DNA of 64,000 nt from Ramlibacter sp. Leaf400 (GTDB lineage: Bacteria > Pseudomonadota > Gammaproteobacteria > Burkholderiales > Burkholderiaceae_C): contig NZ_LMQL01000010.1 of NCBI RefSeq assembly GCF_001424545.1, positions 424,673 to 488,672 of the forward strand, read 5' to 3'. Position 1 is the first letter of the stretch, and every line of letters starts with the position of its first letter. Shown here piece after piece: positions 32,274 to 40,871 of this stretch. The translations under genes and the position numbers were made by a program. The notes beneath the pieces are model-generated. The model searched no databases. It saw only the letters and a list, made by a program, of their open reading frames with translations, and was not told the DNA's origin.

Positions 32274-33212
32274 TTGGAATCCTGTGATTGAGGTGGGAGG
32301 GTTCGGCGGGTCTTGCGCAACACCGGCGCCTTGTGCCGCAGGCCCCGACGCACCGCGTAGCGCCGTGCGGCGGCGCTTGCTGAAGGCTTCGGGGTTGTCG
32401 GCCAGCTGCTCGACGAGCGCATCCACGGTGGAGACACCGTCCACCAGGCCTGCGTCGATCGCTTGCTGGCCAACGAACACGCGGCCGTCGGCCATGTGCT
32501 CGAGTACCTGTTCAACCGTGACTCCGCGGTGCTGCGCCACCGCGTCGACAAAGACGGTGTAGATGTGGTCGACCCGCTCCTGCAGGTAGGCGCGGCCTTC
32601 CTCGGTCAGGGGGGCGGTGTCCGAGGCGATGCGCTTGTAGCGGCCGGCGGTGATCTCGGTGGTGCCCTCTGCCACTCGCGGGTTGTAGTTGTGCGTGGCC
32701 ACTACCCCGATCGAGCCCACTTGCACCGTCCGCCCGGTGATGTAGACGGCGTTGGCCGCCGAGCCGATCCAGTAGGCCGCGCTCGCCATGACGGCATCAC
32801 TGACGGCGACGATCGGCTTTTCGCTCGAGAGCTCGAGGATGCTGGTGGCCAGCTCCGGGGTGCCGAAGATGCTGCCTCCGGGCGAATCGATCTGCAGCAC
32901 CAGGGCGCGCACCCGCGGGTCCGCGATCGCCGATTCGACTTGCTTTTGCGCCAGCTGCGTCGAGACGCCGCCGCTGATGCGGGTGAAGAGGTTAGCCTTG
33001 GGGGCAATCACCCCTTCGAGCGACAGCACGGCCACGCCGTCCTGGATCCGGTACTCCTGCTGCTCGTTGGCCAGCGGCCGCTGCAAGCGCGCCTCCACCG
33101 CGTCGACATCGATCTTCTCGCCACGCAGGTGCGCGGCGTAGATCGCCTGGATCTCGCGCAGCTTGGGCAGCTCGATGGCCCAGGGCGAGGTAAGGATGTC
33201 TAGCAGTTGCAT
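31785..33212 (-). CDS. S49/ClpP-like capsid protease with fused scaffold
   Basis: A 475-residue protein. The N-terminal domain is an SppA/S49-like protease with L-Q-I-D-S-P-G-G-S at 106-114, the probable nucleophile Ser144 in M-A-S-A-A-Y-W and G-S-I-G-V at 166-170. The C-terminal 160 residues are charged and helical, a scaffold. This is the lambda C/Nu3 layout. The start at 33212 is 23 bp downstream of a 45-bp box that recurs upstream of another head gene. It would mature the procapsid and then digest itself. Confidence 0.88.
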   Translation of the reverse strand: MQLLDILTSPWAIELPKLREIQAIYAAHLRGEKIDVDAVEARLQRPLANEQQEYRIQDGVAVLSLEGVIAPKANLFTRISGGVSTQLAQKQVESAIADPRVRALVLQIDSPGGSIFGTPELATSILELSSEKPIVAVSDAVMASAAYWIGSAANAVYITGRTVQVGSIGVVATHNYNPRVAEGTTEITAGRYKRIASDTAPLTEEGRAYLQERVDHIYTVFVDAVAQHRGVTVEQVLEHMADGRVFVGQQAIDAGLVDGVSTVDALVEQLADNPEAFSKRRRTALRGASGPAAQGAGVAQDPPNPPTSITGFQMDIEKLKAEHGSVYQAVLALGIAQGADAERARIQAVEAALIPGHEALIASLKFDGKTTGGDAALAVNAAERQIRQAQGKANTEAAPKPVAQVPAPTVPADAAAKDAAEQQRLAAMPIDERCKAEWDANAEIRGEFGTLSAYTAFAKASAAGKVRVLKQRASA

Positions 33213-33235
33213 GGCACCGATCAGTTCAGTGCCGT

Positions 33236-33280
33236 GACTCTAGGAATTGCTCAGCTTAAAAAATAGGGCAAATTGGCACT
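33236..33280 (-). promoter_or_regulatory. 45-bp box A upstream of the capsid protease gene
   Basis: On the coding strand the box begins AGTGCCAATTTGCCCTA, continues with a T-run and AAGCT, and ends TTCCTAGAGTC, 23 bp before the ATG. Of its 45 positions 35 are identical, without gaps, to box B at 35259-35303, also just before a start codon. A late promoter or activator site is the likely reading. Confidence 0.65.
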
Positions 33281-33290
33281 ACTTGCTGAG

Positions 33291-35009
33291 CTAGCGACTC
33301 GGCGGTGCCGCAGGCCTCGGCGCCCGAGGCATCGGCTGCGCGGGCGGGGCGGCGGGTCGCCGCGGAGGCGCCTCGGTGTCGTCGTCCGAGCCGTTGTCCG
33401 CAGACTCGGGCGCCGTCGCTGCGCCGCTCGGCGTCGTCTGCGGTAGCGTGCCGTCCCGACGCTGGAGCTGGACCTCCTTGGCGCGTTGGCGCTGCTTGGC
33501 CTCCCAGTCCTGGCCATCGTGCAGGATGCTCTCGGCCTGCAGTGTGCTGATGCCCAACTGCACGCGCTTCTCCGCTGCAGAGACCTCCTTCAGCGGATCG
33601 ACGGAGCCGGGGCCATCGCCGGTCCACATGCTGGAGCACCAGGCGGCTCGCACTACCTTGTCTGCGAAGAACCCCGGCGCAGCGATGCGGCCCTCGGCCA
33701 CATCGTGCGTGAGCCACAGCTCGAGCACCGGTTGGCACAGCATCTTGGCCACCTTGTCGCGGCGAGTGTTCCACCGGCGCCAGGCCATCACGAACGCGCC
33801 GCGCGCGGCGGTGTAGCTGCTCTGGAAGGCCATCATCAGCACTTCCTTCGGCACGCCCAGAGTCATGCCGATTTGCGTCATCATGGCCTGGAAGAACGGA
33901 TCGAACTGCGGGTTCGGACGCCCGGGCGTCTTCATCTCGGCTTTCTCGCCCGGCAGCAGGTTGATCGTCTTGCCCGAGTCCATCTTGCCGGACCACCGCT
34001 GCGCGTCGTTTACCAGCCTGGAGGCCGACTCGTCGTCGAAGATCTCCGCGAAGGCCTCGTGGTCCATCTCCACGAACACGGCCCAGATGCTCGACACCAC
34101 CGCCGCATTGAGCTCGGCGTCGCTCCACTTCTGCAGCTGCTTGAGGGGCTCCAGGATCGGGCCGAACCACGGCACGCCGCGCACCTGGCCGGGCCGAAGG
34201 CTATCGAACAGGTGCAGCACGTTGCGGCGGCCGTTGTCTGCACGCATCGCAATCCGCTCCCAGCTGTTCGCCTGGCCGCGGAAATCGCCCGGGTGGTACT
34301 TCGCCACGTGGATGGCCACCGGCTCGCCCGTGGTCGGGTCCAGTTCAACCCCGTCCTGCAGGGTGTCACTGTCGAACTTGCCGCGCGGATTGCAGACCCG
34401 GTCCGCCTCGATGACCTGGAGCGCCAGCATCGTTTCGCCGCCACGCTCGATCATGGGGGTCAGCACGAAGACGTCGCCGCTCTCCATCCAGGACCGATAG
34501 GCCAGGTCCGTCAGGCCGTAGAAATCCAGTTGCCGCTGCAGGTGGCAGTCGGTGGATTCCGCCCACGCCTTGAAGCGTGCCTTGGTCCCGGCCGTCCACT
34601 CCCGCGCGCTGTCTTCGGTGATACCGAGCCGCGCCGCATCGATGGCAGGGGTGTAGGACAGGCCGGTCCCCACGACATGGGTGACTTCGGTGTTCAGGGC
34701 TCCGGTAGCCACCGGAGCATTGCGCACCTGGTCGCGGCTGCGGTCCCGCAGCATCGGCAGGTCGGGCAGGATGTCTGAGGAGGCCGAACCGCCGCCCGGC
34801 TGCCACTCCGCGGTCGCAGCGCGATCGCGGCGCGCCCCGACGTAGCCGCCGATCCCCCGGCCGATGCTGGCCTGCATCTCGAACTGCATGCGGCCGCGGT
34901 GCAGGCGCTGCGCCGTTTTCGGCAGAACATGCGCCAGCATGCGCTCGACCAGGTTGGGTTCGAACCGGCGCGCAAAGGCGCGCAGGGCTGCGTCCGGATC
35001 CTTCGCCAT
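33291..35009 (-). CDS. portal protein, lambda B family
   Basis: A 572-residue portal of the lambda family. The A-S-I-G-R-G-I-G-G-Y segment, R-D-R-S-R-D-Q-V-R-N, V-V-G-T-G-L and W-F-G-P-I-L-E-P-L-K-Q-L follow the family order, and P-K-E-V-L-M-M-A-F-Q-S-S-Y-T-A-A-R-G-A is strongly conserved. The last 60 residues are Pro/Ala/Arg low complexity. ATG at 35009 is used; the longer frame lies over the gpW-like gene. The portal is the vertex for packaging and tail joining. Confidence 0.92.
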   Translation of the reverse strand: MAKDPDAALRAFARRFEPNLVERMLAHVLPKTAQRLHRGRMQFEMQASIGRGIGGYVGARRDRAATAEWQPGGGSASSDILPDLPMLRDRSRDQVRNAPVATGALNTEVTHVVGTGLSYTPAIDAARLGITEDSAREWTAGTKARFKAWAESTDCHLQRQLDFYGLTDLAYRSWMESGDVFVLTPMIERGGETMLALQVIEADRVCNPRGKFDSDTLQDGVELDPTTGEPVAIHVAKYHPGDFRGQANSWERIAMRADNGRRNVLHLFDSLRPGQVRGVPWFGPILEPLKQLQKWSDAELNAAVVSSIWAVFVEMDHEAFAEIFDDESASRLVNDAQRWSGKMDSGKTINLLPGEKAEMKTPGRPNPQFDPFFQAMMTQIGMTLGVPKEVLMMAFQSSYTAARGAFVMAWRRWNTRRDKVAKMLCQPVLELWLTHDVAEGRIAAPGFFADKVVRAAWCSSMWTGDGPGSVDPLKEVSAAEKRVQLGISTLQAESILHDGQDWEAKQRQRAKEVQLQRRDGTLPQTTPSGAATAPESADNGSDDDTEAPPRRPAAPPAQPMPRAPRPAAPPSR

Positions 35010-35010
35010 T

Positions 35011-35238
35011 TCAGCCCCCCACCACCACTGTGCGGGTGCGGCCGCGGCCGGCGGCACGAGCCGAGAGTTCCTTGGCCCGCCCATCCCAGAGGGTAATGCC
35101 GGCATGGATCTCGCCCAGGTTGGCGCGCGTGAGCTTGCGCCCCGCAATCTCATACGACTGGCCCTGCAGGACCTTCTGTTCGGCGGCGAGGTACAGCGCG
35201 AGTTGGGCTTCGGCTTGTGCGAGGGTGATTCCGGCCAT
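35011..35238 (-). CDS. gpW-like head-tail connector (DUF6148-like)
   Basis: A 75-residue protein of the size and place of lambda W, between large terminase and portal. It begins T-L-A-Q-A-E-A-Q-L-A-L-Y-L-A-A-E and contains R-K-L-T-R-A-N-L-G-E-I, both in the style of gpW/DUF6148 proteins. It stops 1 bp before the portal start. Box B and an AAGGA ribosome site precede its ATG. Confidence 0.8.
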   Translation of the reverse strand: MAGITLAQAEAQLALYLAAEQKVLQGQSYEIAGRKLTRANLGEIHAGITLWDGRAKELSARAAGRGRTRTVVVGG

Positions 35239-35258
35239 GGTTGTCCTTTGTGCGCTGG

Positions 35259-35303
35259 CAGTCTAGGAACCAATGAGCTTGGAAACTAGGGCAAATTGGC
35301 ACT
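35259..35303 (-). promoter_or_regulatory. 45-bp box B upstream of the gpW-like gene
   Basis: The coding strand reads AGTGCCAATTTGCCCTA, then GTTTCC, AAGCT, six variable bases, and TTCCTAGA. It matches box A in 35 of 45 positions and lies 20 bp before the ATG at 35238. It starts 3 bp after the stop of the Mor-like gene, so an autogenous late promoter is plausible. Confidence 0.65.
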
Positions 35304-35306
35304 GCC

Positions 35307-35609
35307 TCACTGACCGCCGCGCTTCAGGTAGCGGTACAGCGTGCGCCGGCTGATCCCGTAGCTCGCGGTGAGCTCCGCGTCGGGCGTCGCGGTCAGCGCT
35401 TCCTGGAACACCTTCGCCCGCAGTTCCGGCGTGGGGTGCTTCTTGCGCTTGGCGATGCGCGTCCGCAAGCCGCCATACTGGTCACGCACCTGCAGCTCGA
35501 TCGCGCGCGCCGTCTCCGCCGATAGCGCCGGCACTTCCTGCTGAACCATCTGCAGGATCACCAGGACGATGTCCGGCTCACGTTCGGAGTCGACGCCGGG
35601 CGGCTTCAA
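35307..35609 (-). CDS. Mor-type transcription activator
   Basis: A 100-residue protein with a C-terminal helix-turn-helix (A-E-L-T-A-S-Y-G-I-S-R-R-T-L-Y-R-Y) and an N-terminal dimerisation part, the size and style of Mor/C activators of Mu-like phages. The frame begins with TTG at 35609, right after the terminase stop, with GGTGG upstream. It is encoded in the middle of the head operon, directly before box B, so it probably switches on the downstream head genes; this regulatory link is an inference. Confidence 0.7.
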   Translation of the reverse strand: MKPPGVDSEREPDIVLVILQMVQQEVPALSAETARAIELQVRDQYGGLRTRIAKRKKHPTPELRAKVFQEALTATPDAELTASYGISRRTLYRYLKRGGQ

Positions 35610-37616
35610 TCAGCCACCCCGCCTTCCGCCCAGGCCGAGCGAGATCTTCCCGTTCACCACCCTCGACGGCTGCGTCGGCACGGCACGTCCGTCCTGGACC
35701 TCCACGCGACGGGGCGGCGGATCGCCGTCTCGCATGGGCCGGACTTCGATCGGGGGCGGAGTTGGAGACGTCTCCAAAGCCGGCGCCAGCAAGTCGCCCT
35801 GTGTCGGCACCAGACGGTCGCGCAGCAGCTGCCACTGGTTTTCGGTCTTCTTGTGCAGGCCGAGCAGGTGCGCCGCACCCACGTTGTAGACCGTCAGGTC
35901 CAGCGGCTCGTTGGCCTCGCCCTTCTTCTGCTCCCACCAGCTAACCTTGCGGCCGCGCTTGTAGCCATGGGTGCGGTACTCGGCCACCAGGCCCTTGTAG
36001 AACGCCTCGGGTAGGTTGGCCGGGAAGTGGATGGCGCCCGGCCCTGCGGCGCGCTTCCACCGGGCCTGCAGGTAGTCCTTCGTGGTGTCGGGGCCCACCA
36101 GCCACAGCTCGGCGCCGTTCTTCTGCGTCTTGCCGCGCCAGTTGATATCGACGATCGTGGGCTTGCCCGAGAGGATCGGCCGGTTCGGGCGGCTGTGGCC
36201 CTTCACGGCGAACACCTTGCGGCGTTTCAGCGGCGCGGTGAAGTTGTAGACGTCTTGCGTGTTCGATCCGCCCGAGTCGACGAAGGCAGCGGAGATGTTC
36301 AGCATCTGCCCGCTGGTGTGCCGGTATCGGCTCTTGAGCAACTCGTCGGCACGTTGCCAGGTCTCCGCCTCTGCGGGCGAGCCGTGGATCACCTGGTAGT
36401 CGACGATCCACCCCTCCATGCCTTCGCCCCAGGCGATCACCATGAACTCCAGGCGGTAGGCCTGTGTGTCGATCGATGCCGTGAGCACCAGGCCACCGGC
36501 GGGAACGGTGCCGAGTTGGTAGGCGTCGGCCCGGTTCATCAGCTCGTCGTACTTCGTGGCTTCCTTCGTCCGCTCCCAACACAGCGCCAGGCGCGTGTTG
36601 TAGAACGTGATCATGGATTCCTCGCTGCCATCCTCGAGCTTGGCCTTGGCCGCGTCGTACTGCTTCAGCAGCGCGATCCACGGCATCCACCCGTAGGGCA
36701 GAAACATCGCGGAGATCTGGAAGCTCTCGGTCTCGCCGTCGCCGGGAACGCCGTCGCTCCAGAGGCCGCGCGCGAACATCCTCGACTTGTCGCCCTCTTC
36801 GTGCAGCCCGCCGCACTCGAAGCAGGGGTACATCGCCCGCTTGCCGTCATCGCTGCGAATCAGGCGGAAGAAGTCCAGGGGCTGGGCGTGCCCGCAGTGG
36901 ATGCATTCAGCCAGCGCCTGGCGCTGGCTGCCCAGCTGGTACAGCGTCTGGATGGCTGACTCGCCCTCGATCGTTGGCGAGCTCGGGTAGTACGTCTTGC
37001 GGTCCCGCTCGTGTGAGGTCTGGCGCGTCTCAGCCAGCTCGCGCGGATCCCCCTCCCCGCCCACGTTGTCCTTCGCGCGGTCGATCTCGTCGAACACGAC
37101 GTACGTCACCGACAGCTCGGACAGGTTGGCCGCGGCACCGGCGGTGGCCAGGTACAGTGCGCCGCCGGGGTAAGCCTTGATGTCGTTGTTGTTGGTGGCG
37201 TCTCGGCTGTTCGGCTTGGCGAACCGCTGCCGCAGCGGGGCCACCGCAGCCACGTTCTTGTCGATCCGTGCGGCGGCGCGCTTGTGCAGCTTCCCTGTGG
37301 GTACCAGCCAGAGGAAGTTCTTTGGCCGCTGGTGCACCGTCTCGCCCAGGAAGTTCAGGGCCACCTGGGTCTTGAGCATCTGCGAGGCCCCCATCACCAC
37401 CACGCGTTTCGCGGGATGGGCGGCGGACAAACACCGCATCGGCAGCCTGGCATGCGGTGTGCGGCTGGTGCGGTAGGGGCCAGGCTCCGACGCGCCACTT
37501 TCCTTCGGCACGATCTGGAACTCGTCGGCCCATTCGTCGACAGGCAAGTTGGGGTCAGGCTCGAGGCCGAGCGCGATCGCCTCCAGGATCTCTCGGTACC
37601 CGTCTCGCATGTTCAT
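35610..37616 (-). CDS. terminase large subunit, GpA family
   Basis: A 668-residue lambda GpA-type terminase. The ATPase shows the variant Walker A G-A-S-Q-M-L-K-T at 76-83 and Walker B V-V-F-D-E-I-D at 173-179; a zinc-like C-x-x-C pair (C-I-H-C-G and C-F-E-C-G-G) follows, and the C-terminal nuclease domain carries A-A-F-V-D-S-G-G and related Asp residues. It overlaps the small subunit by 4 bp. It cuts and pumps DNA into the procapsid; GpA-type terminases act at cos sites. Confidence 0.93.
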   Translation of the reverse strand: MNMRDGYREILEAIALGLEPDPNLPVDEWADEFQIVPKESGASEPGPYRTSRTPHARLPMRCLSAAHPAKRVVVMGASQMLKTQVALNFLGETVHQRPKNFLWLVPTGKLHKRAAARIDKNVAAVAPLRQRFAKPNSRDATNNNDIKAYPGGALYLATAGAAANLSELSVTYVVFDEIDRAKDNVGGEGDPRELAETRQTSHERDRKTYYPSSPTIEGESAIQTLYQLGSQRQALAECIHCGHAQPLDFFRLIRSDDGKRAMYPCFECGGLHEEGDKSRMFARGLWSDGVPGDGETESFQISAMFLPYGWMPWIALLKQYDAAKAKLEDGSEESMITFYNTRLALCWERTKEATKYDELMNRADAYQLGTVPAGGLVLTASIDTQAYRLEFMVIAWGEGMEGWIVDYQVIHGSPAEAETWQRADELLKSRYRHTSGQMLNISAAFVDSGGSNTQDVYNFTAPLKRRKVFAVKGHSRPNRPILSGKPTIVDINWRGKTQKNGAELWLVGPDTTKDYLQARWKRAAGPGAIHFPANLPEAFYKGLVAEYRTHGYKRGRKVSWWEQKKGEANEPLDLTVYNVGAAHLLGLHKKTENQWQLLRDRLVPTQGDLLAPALETSPTPPPIEVRPMRDGDPPPRRVEVQDGRAVPTQPSRVVNGKISLGLGGRRGG

Positions 37617-38254
37617 GCGGCGAGGCCCTCAACCGGCGCCGGGCCGATCTTCTCGCGCCAGGACTTCACCAGGACGTCACACACGGCCCGGTTGTGCCGG
37701 CGCAAGATCTCCGCGCACTGCTCGGCGCTCCCGACCGCGGCCAGTTCCGCCGCGAGGGCGTTGACTGCCGACTCCATCGTGTCCCTCAGCTCGCGTCCCA
37801 CCTCGAACCCGCCTCGGGCGACGTCCTGCCAGGCCACGAGCTCGCCCTTGGCCTTTCTCAGGTCGATCTCGGCCTGTTCTGCCTCGGCGATCTCGCGGCG
37901 TGCGCGGGCGGCGCTGTAGCCGGTCTCCGCGCCCGCCGGCGCCGGTGCAGCAGGCGCCGGCGCTGGTGCCGCCGGGGTGCTGCCAGCCTGGTCGACGAGA
38001 TCCTGGCCACCAGCCTCCGGCGCCGGCCGGACAGCACCTGCTGCAGCTTCGGGGCTCAGGCGGGCACGGGTGTTGCGCTCCCACTGGGCGTCCGCCAGCT
38101 CACGGTCGATCAGCTTGTCGGGCCCGAAAGCGCTGATGCGTCCCTCTTCAACCGCTTTCCGCACGGCCTCCCTCGACCCGCCGGGCAGCCCGCGCTCCTT
38201 GCGCGAGCGCGCGTACTCCGCCTGTGTCAACAATTTCGGATCGCTCTTGGCCAT
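37613..38254 (-). CDS. terminase small subunit, Nu1-like
   Basis: A 213-residue protein with an N-terminal winged-helix-like domain (L-T-Q-A-E-Y-A-R-S-R, then G-S-R-E-A-V-R-K-A-V-E-E-G-R-I), a Pro/Ala-rich linker (about residues 75-110) and a helical C-terminal part that should contact the large subunit. ATG at 38254. It recognises the packaging site, which should lie just upstream, in or near the 38255-39293 region. Confidence 0.85.
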   Translation of the reverse strand: MAKSDPKLLTQAEYARSRKERGLPGGSREAVRKAVEEGRISAFGPDKLIDRELADAQWERNTRARLSPEAAAGAVRPAPEAGGQDLVDQAGSTPAAPAPAPAAPAPAGAETGYSAARARREIAEAEQAEIDLRKAKGELVAWQDVARGGFEVGRELRDTMESAVNALAAELAAVGSAEQCAEILRRHNRAVCDVLVKSWREKIGPAPVEGLAA

Positions 38255-38355
38255 CTGTCAACCGCCCTGTCAACCTTTTCCCGGCCGATTCGCTAGCGCG
38301 ATTTCGCGCTCGTTTCGCCCCGTGAGGAGCATCGCCGTGGAAGGACCCATTGCTC

Positions 38356-39057
38356 TCACCTGATGGTTGCGCCGCGGGGACCGATGCTCACGGACGGGCC
38401 GCGGGCCGCCGCCTGGCGCCGGTTGAAGCGGTCGATGTAGAACTTCGACTCGTGCGCGAAGATGCCCGGGAAATCCTGCTCGATCGCGCGCACCACCACC
38501 TGGTTGATGCGCTTCGTGTTGAACATCTGCTCGACGTCGATCGTGCTCAGTGCCTTGAGCGGCAGCCGGCTCGCGCCCTCGCGGATGAAGACGGTGCGGC
38601 CATCGTTGCCGATGAACGCCCCCTTGATCACCTTGGCCGGGCCGCTGCGCTTGATCTTGAATCGCAGCTCCAGCGCCTTGGTCACCTGCACGCCGTTGCG
38701 CAGCAGGTAGCTGCCGCCCTCGCCCGCCTTCATCCGCTTGCGCGCCTGGGCCAGGCTCACCGACTTCTCGACAAACCGGATCAGGTTGGCCGAGCGACCG
38801 CGGCGGCTGCCGGCGAAGAGCTCCCCGGTGATCACCGCCTTGCCAGCCTCGTACCTGGCGCGCTTGATCCGCAGCCGCTCCCGGACGTAGGCGGCCGTGA
38901 CGGCGAACTCGCCGGTGATGGCCCGGATCATGTTGGTGTTGGCCTTGGCCAGCGTCTTGTTGATGGCCGAGACGGCCGCCCGCTCGCGGATGTCCGCCTG
39001 CAGCAGGTCCAGCGCCGCAAAGGCGCCACCCAGGTCCACCTTGATCGAAACGTCCAT
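38356..39057 (-). CDS. minor tail protein Z-like
   Basis: A 233-residue basic protein resembling the lambda GPZ minor tail family, with A-V-S-A-I-N-K-T-L-A-K-A-N-T near residue 28 and R-E-R-L-R-I-K-R-A. In lambda the gene lies between FII and U, while here it precedes the terminase genes, about 9 kb from the tail genes. The product would help tail completion at the head end. No ribosome site stronger than a purine-rich GGAGAG region is seen. Confidence 0.75.
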   Translation of the reverse strand: MDVSIKVDLGGAFAALDLLQADIRERAAVSAINKTLAKANTNMIRAITGEFAVTAAYVRERLRIKRARYEAGKAVITGELFAGSRRGRSANLIRFVEKSVSLAQARKRMKAGEGGSYLLRNGVQVTKALELRFKIKRSGPAKVIKGAFIGNDGRTVFIREGASRLPLKALSTIDVEQMFNTKRINQVVVRAIEQDFPGIFAHESKFYIDRFNRRQAAARGPSVSIGPRGATIR

Positions 39058-39106
39058 GCCCTCTCTCCATCCATCTCCTCTTTTCTGGGAAGAGGAAAGA
39101 CCCGTT

Positions 39107-39298
39107 CGTTACGCCCCTAGGCGCGCGCGTATGCGCCGCCAGCCCGCGCCGTTCCGTCATATGCGTCCGTTACGGGGGGTGCGCCACGTGCACACGCACA
39201 TACCCACACGCGCGTGACGTGCGCGCACCTGCGGGGGAAAGCGGCGAAACGAGCGCATGGCACGTAACGGCGCGGGTTTGCGGCGCATAGTCGTTACG
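39107..39298. repeat. four CGTTACG boxes in a 236-bp gene-free gap
   Basis: CGTTACG occurs at 39107-39113, 39168-39174 and 39292-39298, and in inverse orientation at 39263-39269. The gap 39058-39293 also holds alternating purine/pyrimidine stretches (CACACGCACATACCCACACGCGCGTG). It sits between the replication and packaging modules, so iterons of a replication origin or the cos region are the main readings. No gene is seen here. Confidence 0.5.
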
Positions 39299-40871
39299 CA
39301 CCAGACGAAACGGAGCCATCTCCGCCCCCTTTCTTCGAGCCATGGGGGGGCGGGGGGTGATCGTCAAGGGTGTCCCGCGCGCGCAGGAAGCGACCCAGAT
39401 CGGCCTCGAAGGCCTCGACGGCACCCAGCGCCCACTCTCCCTCAGTCACGCCGTTGAGCGGCCCAGATCCGCGCGGAATCCAGATGCGGGCGCTGCGGTA
39501 GCTGCTGGCCGTTGGCTGGTTCGGAAAGTTCACGATCTTGTAGGACAGACACGGCGGCAAGCGAGTGCCGTTCTGGTCGCGCTCTAGGCGCTCCATGGCC
39601 CAGCGTTTTGCCGTGGTGGTGAAGGAGGCACGCGGGGGCACGTACCGCTCGCCGGCGCTTTGGCACCACCGCTGGAAGGCCCGGTACAGCTGCTCAGCGG
39701 AGCACACGCGTAAAGGCAGGTGCAGGTAGCCATCGAGCCACTCGGCCATGAAGCGCTCGTCCGGCGACATGCCCAAGCTGATGAGCTCCTCCTTGGCTTC
39801 CGTCATCAGCGGCTTCGTGTGCTCATGGAAGTCGCCCATCGGATACCGGATCAGGTAGTCCAGGAACTTGGTCGCGCCGCCATCCTTCAGGAACGCGCGC
39901 ACTCGGTCATAGAGTCCGCGGTCTTCAGGTGTGGGCGTGTAGACCACCAGGTGGCGACGATCGCCAACCTCGAGCACCAGCGGCTTGTTCTCGTTGGAGA
40001 TGAAGACGAAGTTGCACCAGTTGCTCTCCCACCTGGTGTCGGTGTGCATGGTGCGGATCGGGATCTTCGGCGCGTCGATCATCCACTTGAGGCGGTTCTT
40101 ATGGTGATACAGCTCCTGGCGACTCACCACCTCATTGCAGACAGCCAACTGCTTGGCCGACACCCACCCGTTGTATTTCTCTTCGATCTCGGTCTGGCCG
40201 ACCATCACGCCGTACTTGCCGTACATGTCGCGGATCACGTCGAAGAACAGGTTCTTCCCCGTTCCCTGAGGGCCGTGGAACACCAGGGCGGTGGCCATCT
40301 TGGCTCCTCGCTTCTGAAATGGCAGTGCGAGCCAACGCAGAACCCATTCCATGACGTCGTCGGCATTCGTCACGCCGGAGTCGCATCGGCTGCACAGGTG
40401 CCTCAGCAGCTCGAGCATCACGTCGCATTCGCCATCTTTCGCCGGCACTGGCGCGACGGACAGCCCGTCGTACAGATTGATTGCCTCCGGCCCGCACGTC
40501 AGGGTGGGATCGAAGACCAGGTCCTCCTCGTCGATCGTCTTGCGGTCCGCCGACCCCTTCCACATCCGCACGTAGTCGGCCCCGAACATGTGGGCCATGT
40601 TGGCGATCTTCACCTGCTTGCGCTTGTCTCGGTCCCAGGCCGTGTCGGTGGGGTAGATCAGGACGAAGTTCTCCAGCATGTAGCTGTAGCGACCCCAGTC
40701 GATCTTCTTCTCGCGCTTGCCCCCCTTCCCCTCTTTCGGCGCATCAGCGCCGCCGTCGTGGGCCGGAGGCGGACCCTTCTCGGAAGGGCCCGCAGACGCC
40801 TCTCCGCGCCGCGCGGCCGCGAGATCGACCACATTCGAGGGTGCGGGAGGCGTGTCGGGCGTCTCGGCCAC
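39294..40871 (-). CDS. SF3-type replicative helicase (DUF5906-like)
   Basis: A 525-residue helicase. Walker A is G-P-Q-G-T-G-K-N at 200-207, followed by an acidic motif, N-E-V-V-S-R near 240, and the SF3-type sensor F-V-F-I-S-N-E-N. The N-terminal 60 residues are low-complexity and basic. The GTG start at 40871 overlaps the primase stop (TAGTG) and has GGAGG at good spacing. It is the phage replicative helicase working with the upstream primase. The last CGTTACG box overlaps its stop codon. Confidence 0.88.
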   Translation of the reverse strand: MAETPDTPPAPSNVVDLAAARRGEASAGPSEKGPPPAHDGGADAPKEGKGGKREKKIDWGRYSYMLENFVLIYPTDTAWDRDKRKQVKIANMAHMFGADYVRMWKGSADRKTIDEEDLVFDPTLTCGPEAINLYDGLSVAPVPAKDGECDVMLELLRHLCSRCDSGVTNADDVMEWVLRWLALPFQKRGAKMATALVFHGPQGTGKNLFFDVIRDMYGKYGVMVGQTEIEEKYNGWVSAKQLAVCNEVVSRQELYHHKNRLKWMIDAPKIPIRTMHTDTRWESNWCNFVFISNENKPLVLEVGDRRHLVVYTPTPEDRGLYDRVRAFLKDGGATKFLDYLIRYPMGDFHEHTKPLMTEAKEELISLGMSPDERFMAEWLDGYLHLPLRVCSAEQLYRAFQRWCQSAGERYVPPRASFTTTAKRWAMERLERDQNGTRLPPCLSYKIVNFPNQPTASSYRSARIWIPRGSGPLNGVTEGEWALGAVEAFEADLGRFLRARDTLDDHPPPPHGSKKGGGDGSVSSGA

